Assembly: GCA_947568835.1 (NCBI GenBank)
Contig: OX387603.1
Coordinates: forward strand, 5,306,701-5,370,700
Reading direction: 5' to 3'
DNA: 64,000 nt
Source of the DNA: Protonemura montana
Taxonomy: Eukaryota; Arthropoda; Insecta; Plecoptera; Nemouridae
Shown here: one piece after another, positions 11,619 through 23,040 of the stretch
How the letters are laid out: every line of letters begins with the position of its first letter
Numbering within the stretch: the stretch's first letter is position 1
Notes under the pieces: model-generated
The model's database searches: none
Seen by the model: only the letters and a program-made list of their open reading frames with translations
What the model was told of the DNA's origin: nothing
Translations under genes and position numbers: made by a program

Positions 11619-13666
11619 CTTAATCGTGCATGTGGGGAAAACTGTACTCTTTCTCAAAGCTAAACGGAGTATAGCTTTCTTAGCAGGTATTTTGAAGTGG
11701 CCGGCAGAGAGTGGGCTAATGCTCACATCTTATACCGTATGCAAGATCCAAGATGCCTGTCCAGAGATAGCGTTAATATTTGAATAGAATTAGACTGAAA
11801 TTCGGCCGGCGGTCGTCGGAAAGATCCGTCAGATACTATCAACTTCTACGTTGTGGTAATTAAAAGGGATTATCAAGTCCAGGCCACGGGTAATTATTGA
11901 AATGACTGTTTGAAAAAAATTGTGTGCGGTCTATGACTTGTCCCATGACGTAATTTAATATGTATATTACATTGGTTCACGCTCGTTAACTGGTGCAGAA
12001 AATTAACATACTCATATGTGCATTTTTGCCACGTATTTTGCCACTAACAATTATGAAATACATAAAAATATGATTATTATGGTGTAGGTTTTTTGAGAAA
12101 CGTGCGAGAACGAAGCGAGTGGAGCGGAACATTCTTTTGCCAGTTCGCCAAAATACTCCTGCATGACCGTTTTTTTTTTTTTTTTTTTTATATTGTTTGG
12201 GAAATGTGCATTGGACAAACAAAATGGCTTTTATGTTCGTGAAATTTTGAGGGTTCAATTTTCTGCGCCCATCCCATCTTTAAGCAATGTCTGTTTACAT
12301 GAAAATCAGTAAAAAAAGTGTGCAACGGATCAAAACTTCTCTAAAGATTAGTGATTAATGTGACTTTTTGGATTAGCGGAGTCGCTTATTAGAGAAGTCG
12401 CTAAAAAAAAGTAAGTTTTTAAGATAGGTTTTAATTATCTATGTCTCCAATAATTATCTACTGGGGGAAGGACAGTGTCTTCGGCACACATCTTTTGTAT
12501 ATTCATGTGGGTCTTAGCAAAACATATATACTGACACTTGTAAGTATTACATAAATAACATATTGTATTTGTATATGAACGGTCAGAAAAGTTTTAAAAA
12601 TTCCTAAGTCAGAACAAGTGATAAGGTTTGTCAAAAGTTTCAAAACGTACGACCTATGGACGTTGCCCCATCAAAAAACGGTGAAAAAAAAGGTGTATGG
12701 ACATTTCTCTCATTACATGGACGTTTGTTACATTAGTACCATGGATCATGACTGTGAAACGTTTCAAAATTGTTAAAGTCAGTGCGGAAAATCGTCCATT
12801 ACAAAGATCGTTTGCCAAAATGTTTGAAATCCCAGAATCCATGAATAATATCCACATAATCTGTAAGATAAAATGTAGATGAAATCGCGTCATACACAAA
12901 GGAGCATCATGCCGCCGTACCAAGCGTCTAAGTACATGTTTGCTACACCAATTACCTGTAATAAACACTCGATAATTATAGCCAACAAGTGTTACTTACC
13001 TAGATATATGTTAGACAATACAAATAAAATGTAAAACGGTCTCTTTTTTTTATCGTGATATGTGATATTATTTTTCCATATTTTTATTACAAGTACTGAA
13101 TATTTAACGGAAAATAAACGGTGAGTAAATGTTACAATAGACCATTCTTGCAAATAATACATTTAATTGTTTTGATTGGTGGCTGTCATCAAGGATGAGA
13201 GCAATTAATGTAATTAATTATCTCCCTCTTTCCGTTTTGATTCAATTAGATTGGCTTCCTCGTAGACACGTGCTGCGAATGTGTTAGATGGTTCGAGTGG
13301 CATGTAATATCTCAGAGCTCAGGAATGAAAATGTACTTAACATTTCATGCTTGTTGTTGAAAAGAACGGCAATCTATAAAAAAATCTCTTTAAATTTTTG
13401 TGATTTGTTTTTCTTGAAAACACTGTCTTAATTATCCTCCTGAAACAATTTATGAAAGAGCGAAGCCAAGACTTAATTTGACTTCTAGGCAAAGAAAAAC
13501 CAGGGTTTATATTTTATTTTTATTTGTTAGCTTTTTTTACCTGTCAAACGGCAAGACCGGTTTGAATTACATTTAAGGATATATTTGAAATCTCTGCACC
13601 AAGATTTGCTACTGTAATTATTAAAAGCTAGATATATATATATTTTTTTTAAACAATTGGCGTTAA
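11619..13666. other. AT-rich non-coding stretch
   Basis: No gene is seen. A 20-base T run occupies 12170-12189; on the minus strand this would be a poly-A tract, but no retroelement body is recognisable beside it. The overlapping frames at 12654-12968 are an antisense pair of short ORFs without known domains. Confidence 0.55.
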
Positions 13667-13864
13667 TTTATTATTTTGAACATTACTACCCTCTCAAAAA
13701 TTGATGCCATAAAGGAACTCGAATAGGTGTAATAAGGGGACCGCGATAGGTCGAGATCGTGGTCCAAGTGCCCGTTTAGGAATTAATTTTTGAGAGTTTA
13801 GTTGTGTTCGTAATAATAAAATACCACACGCATTGCAAGCGTTTGCAAATTAAATCAGATTTCA
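13667..13864 (+). mobile_element. Palindromic element family, copy 1 (full length, decayed core)
   Basis: The left arm (ctctcaaaaattgatgcc near 13691) and right arm (aatttttgagag near 13787) are inverted copies. Beyond the right arm comes the family tail: aataataaaatacc, then a CGCATTGCAAGCGTTTGCAA block and taaatcagatttca. The core has a decayed B-box-like sequence (ggaactcgaatagg). The same arms and tail recur at 17124, 17816, 22861, 37648 and, inverted, 37854. No protein is encoded, so it is a non-autonomous element. Confidence 0.8.
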
Positions 13865-15300
13865 CATAATCGGCGTTATTGTTATGTTTTGAATCAAGAT
13901 TTACGAAAATGAGAAAATCCAGGCAAATATTTATTTATTTATTTATTTACTTATTCGATTGTTCGATTGATCCTTCCAGAAAGAAGTTCCAGAAAATGCT
14001 TTTTACAGTACATTATAAATTATTGTAATTTCATAGATTAAATTTTTACTTAAATACTAACTACTAACCACTAACTAACTACTAATTGCAAAATTTTGAA
14101 AGCACGACTTTGTTAAAACCTTTGCTGAACCGGAAGGACCATGAGAGGGGGCGGGGGCCAACCCTTTTCAAAGAAAAATAAAGAAATTAAGGTTAGTTGA
14201 AAATACGCATGTACGCAACGCAACTCAAAATGCGTCCACAAAGCCCTCGTGCAATAAACAGGGTAGTTTGAAATTCATAATAATTACACAAACCAACCCG
14301 CCAACTTTTCAACAATACCATCATTGCAGTGTTTTTTTTTTTTTTTTCTGGCATATCTATTAGGGAGCTTAAACCAGCAAGCAGGTCGGGTGCTCTACCG
14401 ACCGGCAATTGGGAGGTCCCGGGTTCGTATTCCGGTTCGGTTGCACATTTTTTTAGTCTAGCTTCCTTTCCATAACACCATTTTCTTAACTTCCTTGCGA
14501 AAAACTAAAAATAATTCTGTCATTTTGCATACAATCTGGTGCGGAAAGCGAGTTCAGAAAACACTCTTGCAGTCAAAATTGTGATCTATTGTGAAGACGT
14601 CACAAACCATTTCGCAAATATCTTCTTACTACACCCCTTTCAAATCAGGGCAAATCGAACCAGTTTTTAATCTTTTTTCTAAATCTGTCTAATTTGAATT
14701 GATTGAATTTGATTAAAGACAATTCGAAGGTAAAGAAACAGTTGAGGTATCACACCTACAGCCAGACAGATCGACATAGAAGATTTAGAGATTCGAGCCA
14801 GAGATACGCTAGAGATATGAGATAGTGAAATTGAGTTCAGCCGCGAGCCACTAGCAAAAAGAAGTGAATCAACGCTACCTATATGTGACGACCATAGGAC
14901 GTAAAACTAACCGGAGACATTGCAGGTAACGGCGGCCGAAAGCCGTACTCATTCGCCGGGCAAAACATTGGAGCTTGATTTTAAAAAATGGGAACTAACT
15001 ACATTTTATTCATCAAAACGATAGTGAGAAAAATAATTTCTTATCATAACAATTTTAGTGAAATTTCAAACTATATCAAAACGTAAAAACATGAATTCAA
15101 ATAGATCTGGAACGACACTATGCGAACAAATGTGGATTGAACCAAAAGAGGTTAAGGCGTCCAAAACAAAAAAATTGTCTGCGCATGAAATAATTACTGT
15201 TTGGTTATAAAATTCTTCTGCAACATTCTTTGAGCGCTACACAGTTTTTACAACACTTCTCAACGAATGCATTTCTTACTGAAAACACATTTGCACTGCA
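13865..15300. other. AT-rich non-coding stretch
   Basis: Holds an ATTT microsatellite (13930-13950), a degenerate CTAACTA-type run (14056-14086) and the tRNA-like relic listed separately. No gene is seen. Confidence 0.6.
14332..14445. mobile_element. tRNA-related SINE relic with T-run edge, halves in opposite orientation
   Basis: A 16-base T run (14332-14347) looks like the poly-A tail of a minus-strand insertion. Next to it the minus strand reads ggtcggtagagcacccgacc, which resembles a tRNA D arm plus the start of the anticodon arm. On the plus strand, however, 14415-14435 reads gtcccgggttcgtattccg, a T-arm-like sequence. The 5' and 3' tRNA halves therefore point in opposite directions, suggesting an internal inversion or two abutting relics. 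Confidence 0.45.
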
Positions 15301-15515
15301 GCTTGTTTCGCTCCACGCAAAGGAGCGGACACTCGCCGTCGCCTCTGTGCTGGACATTCCGTGACAGGGTACTTGTTTCACTTCACGCAAAGGAGCGGAC
15401 ACTCACCGTCGCCTCTGTGCTGGACATTCCGTGACAGGGTGCTTGTTTCGCTCCACGCAAAGGAGCGGACACTCGCCGTCGCCGCTGTGCTGGACATTCC
15501 ATGACAGGATGTTTG
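15301..15515 (-). repeat. 70-bp GC-rich tandem array, locus 2
   Basis: About three units in inverted orientation (minus-strand sense relative to locus 1), marked by CTCCACGCAAAGGAGCGGAC at a 70-bp step. One unit has cttcacgcaaag in place of ctccacgcaaag. On the minus strand the array starts near the CACCCTGTCA phase of the unit, preceded by a diverged caaacat. Confidence 0.95.
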
Positions 15516-17035
15516 AAAGACGGTGACTCTATATCCGGGCGACTGCTATTTTCTTGGCTAAGTAGTTTTTAAATGTTTATTTTATGAATGCACATTAACA
15601 AACATTATGAACATGAACACTTTAGTGAAGGTATGTCTGAATATTCAGAGTAACCTATAACTATAAAAGTGAAAACTATCATGATACTAACTTTATAAAC
15701 TCGACGATGATGCGTGATAGTTTGGCACACGCCGTCGCGTGTAGGCAGCAGGAATTTTTTGTTGTTTTAAAACAAGAGGAAGATTCAATAACAGGCGCAG
15801 CAGGTGTTGACCATGGACAATTTTCACGAAGTTGCTCTTCGAAAATTAATTTCAAACAACAAAAAAGTCACTCACTTATCATAATTTGCCTCTTACAGAA
15901 GTGTGCCTGATGGTGCAGCTGTCTTTTTTGCACGTTGAAACAACAACTAATGAAGGAAATTGATATGGCGTGCCTATGTAGCAAAAAAGAATGGCACTAT
16001 TAATTTTTTTATAATAAAAAAAAACTGGTTCTATCTTCTCTAAAACAGCCTGCTATTTGCTAAATTTTCGTACCGAATATTTTACAATCATTGATCCAGA
16101 TAACCGAATGCTCCAATTAAAACCGATATCTGATCGTAATCATTGATTGCTCTCAATGATTCGAGATCGGACGATATTTAAGATGCCTAGATTGACGTTG
16201 AATTTGAAGCAAACACAAGAAATTCACCACTTTTTGTTGATAATTGATTTTGATTTCAAAAATTTGACAGCATTTTATTGTCTATCCCACAATAAAGTTG
16301 AACCTATCAGCCACAAGGACTGTAACGTCGAGTCTCCGCAGAAAAAGCGAAACAAGCGACGATTTAGGCGACTTTATCAAATTACTTTATGCCTCGTTCC
16401 ATCTAAAAACGATTAATGCCGTAACTAAATATATTTTACGTATAGGTAATGCCGTAGCGATTTGTTTTGCGTTCCCATTGGTCAGATAAGCAAAATGGCA
16501 AACCATTAAACGGTAGCTTACATTAAATTAGGGACAATTAAGAGCAGTTATTTCGGTATTAATGTAAGTTAGCTAAAAATGGTAGTTACGAAAATATTCT
16601 TAATCGTTATTTGTGTGTGTTTTTTTCTTAAAGATAATAATATATTGTTTGTTTTTATTGTTAAAGAAAGGAAGTCGGGTAACATTATCGATGACAATCT
16701 CGACTTCTGTTTACTAGATTCTAAGATTAGATCGAATTATGCGTGATACCTATAGGTATAGCTCTGATGTTAAGGCGTGTATTGCCTTTCTTATCTGTGG
16801 TCTTGAAATGGTGAAACAACTCCTCACTGGTAACAAATCCGAGGAACTCAGTCTGACGGTTACCTGTTTATAAAAGATCCTAATTATTTTACAATGCCCT
16901 AGCTTGGTCTTCATGGCAAAGAAGGACAAAATGAACTTGGTGTTTCCTCTAACGTAACATTGTGAAATTATGTACTTCGTCTCTGAGATTTGGCTGGATT
17001 GTGTTTAAGCCGATTCACTCCGCTATTAGGAGGAT
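15516..17035. other. AT-rich non-coding stretch
   Basis: No gene is supported. Short frames at 15707-15910 and 16147-16489 have no recognisable domains. The single decayed array unit at 16329 is listed separately. Confidence 0.6.
16329..16374 (+). repeat. Single decayed 70-bp unit plus shared tail
   Basis: Positions 16329-16339 read cgagtctccgc and 16347-16357 read gcgaaacaagc, two blocks of the 70-bp unit in the right order with the middle lost. These are followed by cgacgatttaggcgactt, which differs at only two of 18 bases from the sequence just after locus 1 (3065-3082). The combination argues for a real relic with the same 3' edge. Confidence 0.5.
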
Positions 17036-17082
17036 CTACTGACAGCGCGTCTGAGCGACTCGTTCGGACTCGCTGTCGGTAG
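17036..17082. repeat. Near-perfect 23-bp hairpin with minimal loop
   Basis: The left arm (17036-17058, beginning ctactgacagcgcg) pairs with the right arm (17060-17082, ending gctgtcggtag) with about four mismatches and essentially no loop. Outside it, cactccgc (17016-17023) can pair with gcggagta (17119-17126), so the hairpin may be the tip of a larger inverted repeat abutting the palindromic element at 17124. It is GC-rich relative to its surroundings. Confidence 0.8.
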
Positions 17083-17123
17083 CTACTGTACGTAAAATAG
17101 AGCTGGGCACCGACTTACGCGGA

Positions 17124-17316
17124 GTATTTTATTGTTAAGAACACTCTAACCGTCTCAAAAATTGATGCCCAAACGGGGACTCGAACCCCGATCTCCACCT
17201 ATCCACCTAATTCCCGAATCTCCCCGTTTGGCCATACATTTTTGAGACGGTTATAGTGTTCATAATAATAAAATACCCGCGCATTGGAAGCGTTTACAAT
17301 TTAAATAAGATTTCAT
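17124..17316 (+). mobile_element. Palindromic element family, best copy
   Basis: Inverted arms of about 42 bp: the left begins gtattttattgttaagaac and holds cgtctcaaaaattgatg; the right mirrors it with catttttgagacggttatag and ends aataataaaatac. Inside, a second nested inverted repeat (ccaaacgggga / tccccgtttgg) flanks a tRNA-like core. The family tail (cattggaagcgtttacaat and on) follows to 17316. No ORF is present. The arms could form one long cruciform. It differs from a standard MITE in having a conserved tail on one side only and Pol III boxes inside. Confidence 0.85.
17177..17234 (-). promoter_or_regulatory. Type 2 Pol III internal promoter (A box and B box) inside palindromic element
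   Basis: On the minus strand 17234-17223 reads TGGCCAAACGGG, matching the A-box consensus TRGCNNARYNGG at every position. 17187-17177 reads GGTTCGAGTCC, an exact B box (GGTTCGANTCC). The gap is about 35 bp, within the range seen in tRNA genes. The B box sits in a perfect 5-bp stem (cgggg / ccccg) with a 7-base loop, as in a T arm. About 15-20 bases downstream a run of five T on the minus strand could end transcription. A full cloverleaf does not form, because the outer arms pair as one hairpin. Confidence 0.6.
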
Positions 17317-17815
17317 CTAAAGACTTAAGCGGACTTCGGTTTCATTGTCGCTATTTTTCTGATCAAGATTTAACTAAAATTTCTGAAATCGTCGTGCTTA
17401 GTGCATAGAATAACAAATGATCGCCTTCAAAATTGTATTTACTAGTGAGATTTCGGCGTTGAAACACGGGCGGAGTTATTTACTCATTTTACAACACAAT
17501 TAAAAACAATTATTTTACTTGAAATTACATAAGTTAGATGTTTGAAAACTTGTTATTCTCTCAAGGTTAGTAATGTAGATGTAATAAAAAAATTGCGAAT
17601 CACTCAACTCAATTAAGTACCTACCTACTTCTCGGATAACCGAGGGCGACAACAAAAAGTTTGTTTTTCCGAGTTTCTCACAAATTTCCCGCAAAATAAT
17701 TTGCTGAGTATTTTATTAGTGACTCAGCAACACGTGAAAATACAGACATGCAAAAAGATTTACTCTGATGTTGATTTTCAAGTTCCGTATGAACCCGTTT
17801 AATGAACGTAATGTC
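17317..17815. other. AT-rich non-coding stretch between two palindromic elements
   Basis: No gene or further repeat is seen. The 62-codon frame ending at 17678 on the minus strand is partly made of palindromic-element sequence. Confidence 0.6.
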
Positions 17816-17933
17816 ATATTTTATTATTAACAACACTATAACCGTCTCAAAAATTGATGTTAACAAATAGTGATATTAATAATAAAATACCCCGCGCATT
17901 GCAAGCGTTTGCAATTTAAATCAGATTTCATCC
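17816..17933 (+). mobile_element. Palindromic element family, internally deleted copy
   Basis: The left arm (ttattattaacaacac, then ccgtctcaaaaattgatg) runs almost directly into aataataaaatacc and the complete tail (gcgcattgcaagcgtttgca, then atttaaatcagatttca). The tRNA-like core and the inner part of the right arm are missing. Confidence 0.85.
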
Positions 17934-19706
17934 TAAGTAATGTCATAGTTTAGGAGTGTGTTAAGATACCGGGAAACACTTATCTATTCCTAATACCTTT
18001 GGTTCCTTCCACGAATACAACAACCGGCATCAGTAAATGCCAAGTAATGCCAATAAAATAAATGTCCCAATTGAGAAAAAGTCTCCCAAAGTTTATATTT
18101 CCCAAGTGGAATGAAATTACATGAAACAATTAGAAAACAAGCTGATTGTCTCTCAATTTAGTTCGGAACAAGTTCAAACAATCTCTGAAGCTTAATTCAC
18201 TGCAAACCAGCTGCAAATTTCTCTTCAAACCGAAGGGAAACCTCCCTTCGAATGAGCCCTTAGTTCATAACATGGCCCTATCCTAGCCGTGCTTTCGGGC
18301 AGCCCCATACAAAGCCCGTAAGATCAGATGAGATGCTATCGGATGATACCAACCTAGGCACAGATTGTATCAGCGATGCTACCAACCTTTTAGCAAAGCA
18401 CAGTCGAAACACCTCTGCTCTGTCACTCCACGCATATGTCATGAGTCGCACGTACAATGGGACAATACAGAGTAACAAGCAAAATGGCGGACGGCTGTTG
18501 TAGAAGACTGGTGAGTGAGGGGGGGGGGGGAGGTTATCGGCAATCGATAGATTGAGCCCAGAGATTGGAGACAAGGGACATGTGTTAAGATAAGTGTTTT
18601 GATTTTCTACGTCTGTGAATTTGTTGGAGGAGCGCGGGTACCGTGGGTTATATTTTTGTGACATGTTGTGGTTTTGATGTTTTCGATGGAAAGGGTGAAA
18701 TTGTAAGAGTGATTTGGTTTCTGATGTTTGCCTGGTGGTAACAATAATTGAGGTTGGCTTGAGAAGTGTGTGATTTTTCTTATCTTCGAAAGGATTTGTG
18801 GGAAAATGAATTGGTTTATTGGAAGGGAAAGGTTTGGAGTGTGCATGTCTTTGCGCGGGTCGTCAAGAGAGATTCCTTTAAAGAGAAGGGAAATTGGGTG
18901 CTTTACACGCAAACGAAAGAGAGAGAATAAGAGGTACAGTTCCCGCATCTACTAACTGTATTATAAAGGCGTTAAGTTTTCAAAATATTTTCGAAAAACC
19001 TACCACAAGCATAAAAGTGCGTGCATGCCCAAATTTTGCCACTTTCTAAGCTTCTAGTTTAAATGGTTGACACTTTCAATAACAAATATCAAGATTCCAA
19101 TAAATCGGTTATTACTGAAGAAGGATTACTTGAATCGAATATCTTCTAAAATAAAATATCCCTCTGTAGTCAAATATAAAAATGTTAGCATCGTGGCTCT
19201 AATCTATTACTTTCCAAATATGAATAGAGCTATAAAATTGTCTCTCGATACCTAATTTCAAAATAACGGTCGTCAACTGGCAAAACAAGCGAACATTTTC
19301 TTTTCCAGTTAAAACTTTACAGAAATCTGCATAACCCCATTTGATCGTTACACACAAGCTTACTTAACTATCTGATAAGCGATTCAATTCTTGCCGGTCA
19401 CGTCCAATCAGATGCCACCGCGTTCTAAATTAAATTTAAAAGTCCATTAATTTATCAGCCCAGACAATTTAGACGCGATCATCTTAACGCCCCACGGAGG
19501 CAACCAACCACAAGCTGGCCCTCACTGCAAAGATGACAATCTCAAGCAATTTGGAGTCAAAGCCAGTGCATGCAGGACACTTCGCCGAAAACCGAATGCC
19601 TGCCAACTCTTGAAATAACAACACACTCACATTGTTCACATCGCAATCACAATTTGTATTCATTTTTTATTTCATACTCGCACTTATCCACTTCAATCAT
19701 CCATTG
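17934..19706. other. Non-coding stretch
   Basis: The longest frames (18278-18664 and 18607-18948, both minus) are low-complexity translations without a known domain. A G-rich run lies at 18515-18530. A perfect small hairpin occurs at 18231-18250 (cgaaggga, four-base loop, tcccttcg). I see no gene. Confidence 0.55.
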
Positions 19707-20101
19707 TAAGATGCCTAAACCTCTGGAAGTTCCCTACACGCAGAGGAGCGGACACTCGCCGTCGCCTCTGTGCTGGACATTCCGTGACAGGGTGCTTGTT
19801 TCGCTCTACGCAAAGGAGCGGACACTCGCCGTTGCCTCTGTGCTGGACATTCCGTGACAGGGTGCTTGTTTCGCTCCACGCAAAGGAGCGAACACTCGCC
19901 GTCGTCTCTGTGCTGGACATTCCGTGACAGGGTGCTTGTTTCGCTCCACGCAAAGGAGCAAACACTCGTCGTCGCCTCTGTGCTGGATATTCCGTGACAG
20001 GGTGCTTGTTTCACTACACGGAAAGGAGCGGACACCCGTCATCTCTGTGCTGGACATTCCGTGACAGGGTGCTTGTTTTTACTCGACGCAAAGCAACGAA
20101 C
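19707..20101 (-). repeat. 70-bp GC-rich tandem array, locus 3
   Basis: About five units in inverted orientation, stepping by 70 bp through ctccacgcaaaggagcg. One unit near 20030-20050 has lost several bases (gacacccgtcatctctgtg). On the low-coordinate side, which is the 3' end in unit sense, 19707-19721 reads taagatgcctaaacc. Its reverse complement ggtttaggcatctta matches the tail after locus 1, so the shared tail is part of the element. Confidence 0.93.
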
Positions 20102-22621
20102 AGTCGCAGTCACCTCATTGTTATTGGCCATAAATTGTCTGTTTGTCTCTTTCTGCGGAAATATATAAATAATATACTGAATATACCAATTTATCCCCAT
20201 AATTGCGAGGTCCTCTTGATAGCGGGAAAGCCAGTAACGCCAAGGCCTCTCACCGATATCACATCGATATCTCGCACAACAATTTCATTGTAAATCAACA
20301 TTTAATTGTGATGTAACCCGACGTGGCAACCGAAATCTAAAACGACCCCAACAAAAAATCGCAGCACCACGCTACTCTGTCTGCCCATACCCTGTTCCCG
20401 GGCCAAATCGCTTTGCCAGGGGTGCATTGTCCAAGAGACCATGCTGCGGCCGAGATACGGAGAGATAGGGATAGATAAAATCTTCCAGTGCACCCAGCCG
20501 TCTGGATAGGCCTGCAGAGCATGGGGTAGATTGCAACCGGTGATATCGTCCCGGCGACCGGCTAACTCGTTGTCCCATGGCGTGTGCTGGTGCTGCTTAT
20601 GTCTGCCCTTAGTTGCCACTCCTGCGGACGGTTTGTTAACTAGAATGCAGATGCAGAAAATATTTGATATGTTGGGAAAAGTAATCGTAGGCCGGAGAAA
20701 ATTACTCTGTTAATGTTTTCTCTGATTTTCTTTTGAGAAATTAGGAAAATAAGCGATGGCGAGTGATTTTTTCTTTGCAGGTGTGAACCTTAGATCACAA
20801 AAATGTCTTATTTCCTAGTAAAAATCCAGTGATTGGAAATCAGCTGCAAACAGATCATTATTATGCCATTTCATGCACCACACGTTAAGATGGTGACGAC
20901 CGGATGGTGTCAGCTAAATGTACCAACTCAGAGTTACTCGACAATTTCATTCAAAGTTAATTTTTTGAACTCGCAGGCTTGGTGTTTCCGTGTTTGTTAC
21001 TCCGTATTTTTACTCAATACCCTATTCTTTTCTCAAAATAATAAGAGAAAAATCTGAATTTATTGCTCTGATTAGAAGTCGCCATGAAAATTACAATTAC
21101 CACTTTGACTAGAAGACTAGAAATCAGAAAAACCGAATCCTAGCCAAAGATTTTTGGTACCTGGGGTTTTTTTATTTATAAATCTGTATTCTCTTAGGGT
21201 TGGTTTTGAAAGGACTACGAAGAATGAAAAATACCGGAACATTATTTTCATTTCGAGTAAGACAGCCCAGTAAAATTATGTCAAACGCAGAACCACACAA
21301 TTCATAAAAAAAAATCCACCCACTCACATAAAAAAAAACGAAACGCAAAACGACAAATTAGTCAAACGGAAAATATTTCAAAAAACAAACAAACAATACA
21401 TCCTAATGGTGCTCAACAAGAAAACTCCTTTGAGCTTTGAACTGGAGCATATTTTTAGAGTCTGATTGTCTAGCTTTGTTGTGATGGAGCAGCTTCTATG
21501 GTAGCACACTGTGGGCTGAAGGGTTAGATCTGTCGCCGCGATACAGCGCTAGAATCGCGCTTATCACCGCCGCCTATCTTCGCTACCGCGGGACTCGCTT
21601 TGCATCAACCAGTACAACGCCTAGCTCTGCCTGGAGGGACAAATTGGAACTGACAGACGATGCACATGGTCACATAGGACGGTTTAGCCATGAGTGGATA
21701 TGGTTTAATTTGAAGCATTCAGATCCAGGGGATGTCTGTGTATCATTCTTGCATTCACTGAAAAAAAAAGAAAAAAAAATACCAAAGGTTTGCTTTTTAA
21801 TAATTTTTCTGTTCATTATTGCCCAAAATAATGCTCCTAGGTACCGTATGCCATTGCTCAATCACCTGGTAAGTCGTGTAAGGTTGATTTGGAAGCATTT
21901 CCCGGTTACCATACAAGAGTCATAATTATTTTTATTTGACGAAAATCATTGATGGTTGACATGTCCATATACAATAATTCGGACTTCATCTGAAATCGAA
22001 CCTCGGTCTTTACTGAAGTTTTGTGGAAAATGTTTGGCATACCCAAGGTTCATTCCTAGATACCTAAGTAGCAAGCAAACCCATGGTGGGGAAACTAGAT
22101 TTTTCTTTCTTCAAAAAGACGAATCGTATACATTTCTAAGATGGTTGAACGTGCCATGCAGCAAAGAACCTCAGAACCGCATCACTATTTCTTCTAGACA
22201 GAAGCTTTTTTTTCTAAAACGCACCATTTTCTCCAGTTGAGCCAGTTGGTAAGCATACTCCCAAAAAGACTAAATAGCCGGGCACCAATCACGTGCACCG
22301 ATCTCACGCATGTCTATGAGGATAAAGACGTGTGTATTCAGGATTAGAAGGTGTCGACCGCGTCGGACGACAATCAGTGTCTCAGGATCATATTGCCGGG
22401 CGGGGAGGTGACGATCAGGATCAGGATCAGGCGATAACCTGCCTTGTGCATGCACACGCGTAGCTCCCATTCTATTGTAACCACTATTATCTCGTGGTGA
22501 TATCGCTTTTGTCACGCGCCTTCATGCGAAAGCAGACAATCGAGACAGTGTGGTACAGAAAAATGCAATGGAAAATGGAAATTAGTTTGAACTTGGTAGA
22601 TCAGAGGACTGGCTAGTTGTA
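20102..22621. other. Non-coding stretch
   Basis: No gene is convincing. A moderately GC-rich patch (20320-20640) has three overlapping minus frames that are shadows of one another. 21520-21610 is CpG-rich. A weak T-arm-like sequence on the minus strand near 21985-22005 (gaggttcgatttc) lacks a partner A box. The frame at 22270-22515 contains a ggatca microsatellite (22415-22430). Confidence 0.5.
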
Positions 22622-22697
22622 TGATGGCCATCCCTTCATTTCTTGCAACTCGGTACTCTGTTGCTTAACTTAAATGTCTCACGAGAACCGGTGTTAC
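22622..22697 (-). repeat. 5S-rRNA-derived SINE fragment
   Basis: The reverse complement contains acaccggttctcgtgagaca followed by agttaagcaacagag, in the same order and spacing as the head of the SINE at 5759. It keeps only the 5S-like head. Confidence 0.7.
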
Positions 22698-22860
22698 TTT
22701 CAATATAAACCCGAAGACAGAGGGTAGATTTTTGGTCTGAGGGACTTGCTGGTTCTAGTATAAACGTGATTTGGTCGATCTCAAGGCATGATTTGGAGGG
22801 TAGGAAGGATTTCAAACGCTGGTGGTAGGGATGAGTTACAAAATAATAATAAGTGATGCA

Positions 22861-23040
22861 TGTTATTATTATTATTAACACTAATCCCTCAAAAACGTGT
22901 ACATGATCTGGGACTCGAACCGCGATTGCCACATCTTCGAAATAGGGCTTTCTCGAGAGGGTAAACATATTTGAGAGGGTTATAGTGGTAACAATAAACA
23001 TACTTTGGCAATTGCAAGCATTTGCAGTAAATATAAGATC
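22861..23040 (+). mobile_element. Palindromic element family, copy with intact B box
   Basis: Left arm ttattattaacactaatccc then tcaaaaacg; right arm catatttgagagggttatag; tail caattgcaagcatttgcag. The minus strand at 22921-22911 reads GGTTCGAGTCC, a perfect B box, as in the copy at 17124. No clear A box is seen here. Arms and tail are more diverged than in the 17 kb copies. Confidence 0.8.

Noticed and set aside
18278..18948. Two overlapping minus-strand frames of 113-128 codons
   Set aside because: Low-complexity Pro/Ser/Thr translations of a G-rich plus strand; no recognised domain.
19693..20057. Three overlapping minus-strand frames
   Set aside because: Products of array locus 3 in different phases; not genes.
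21975..22050. T-arm-like gaggttcgatttc on the minus strand
   Set aside because: Two bases off the B box, no A box at proper distance and no cloverleaf.
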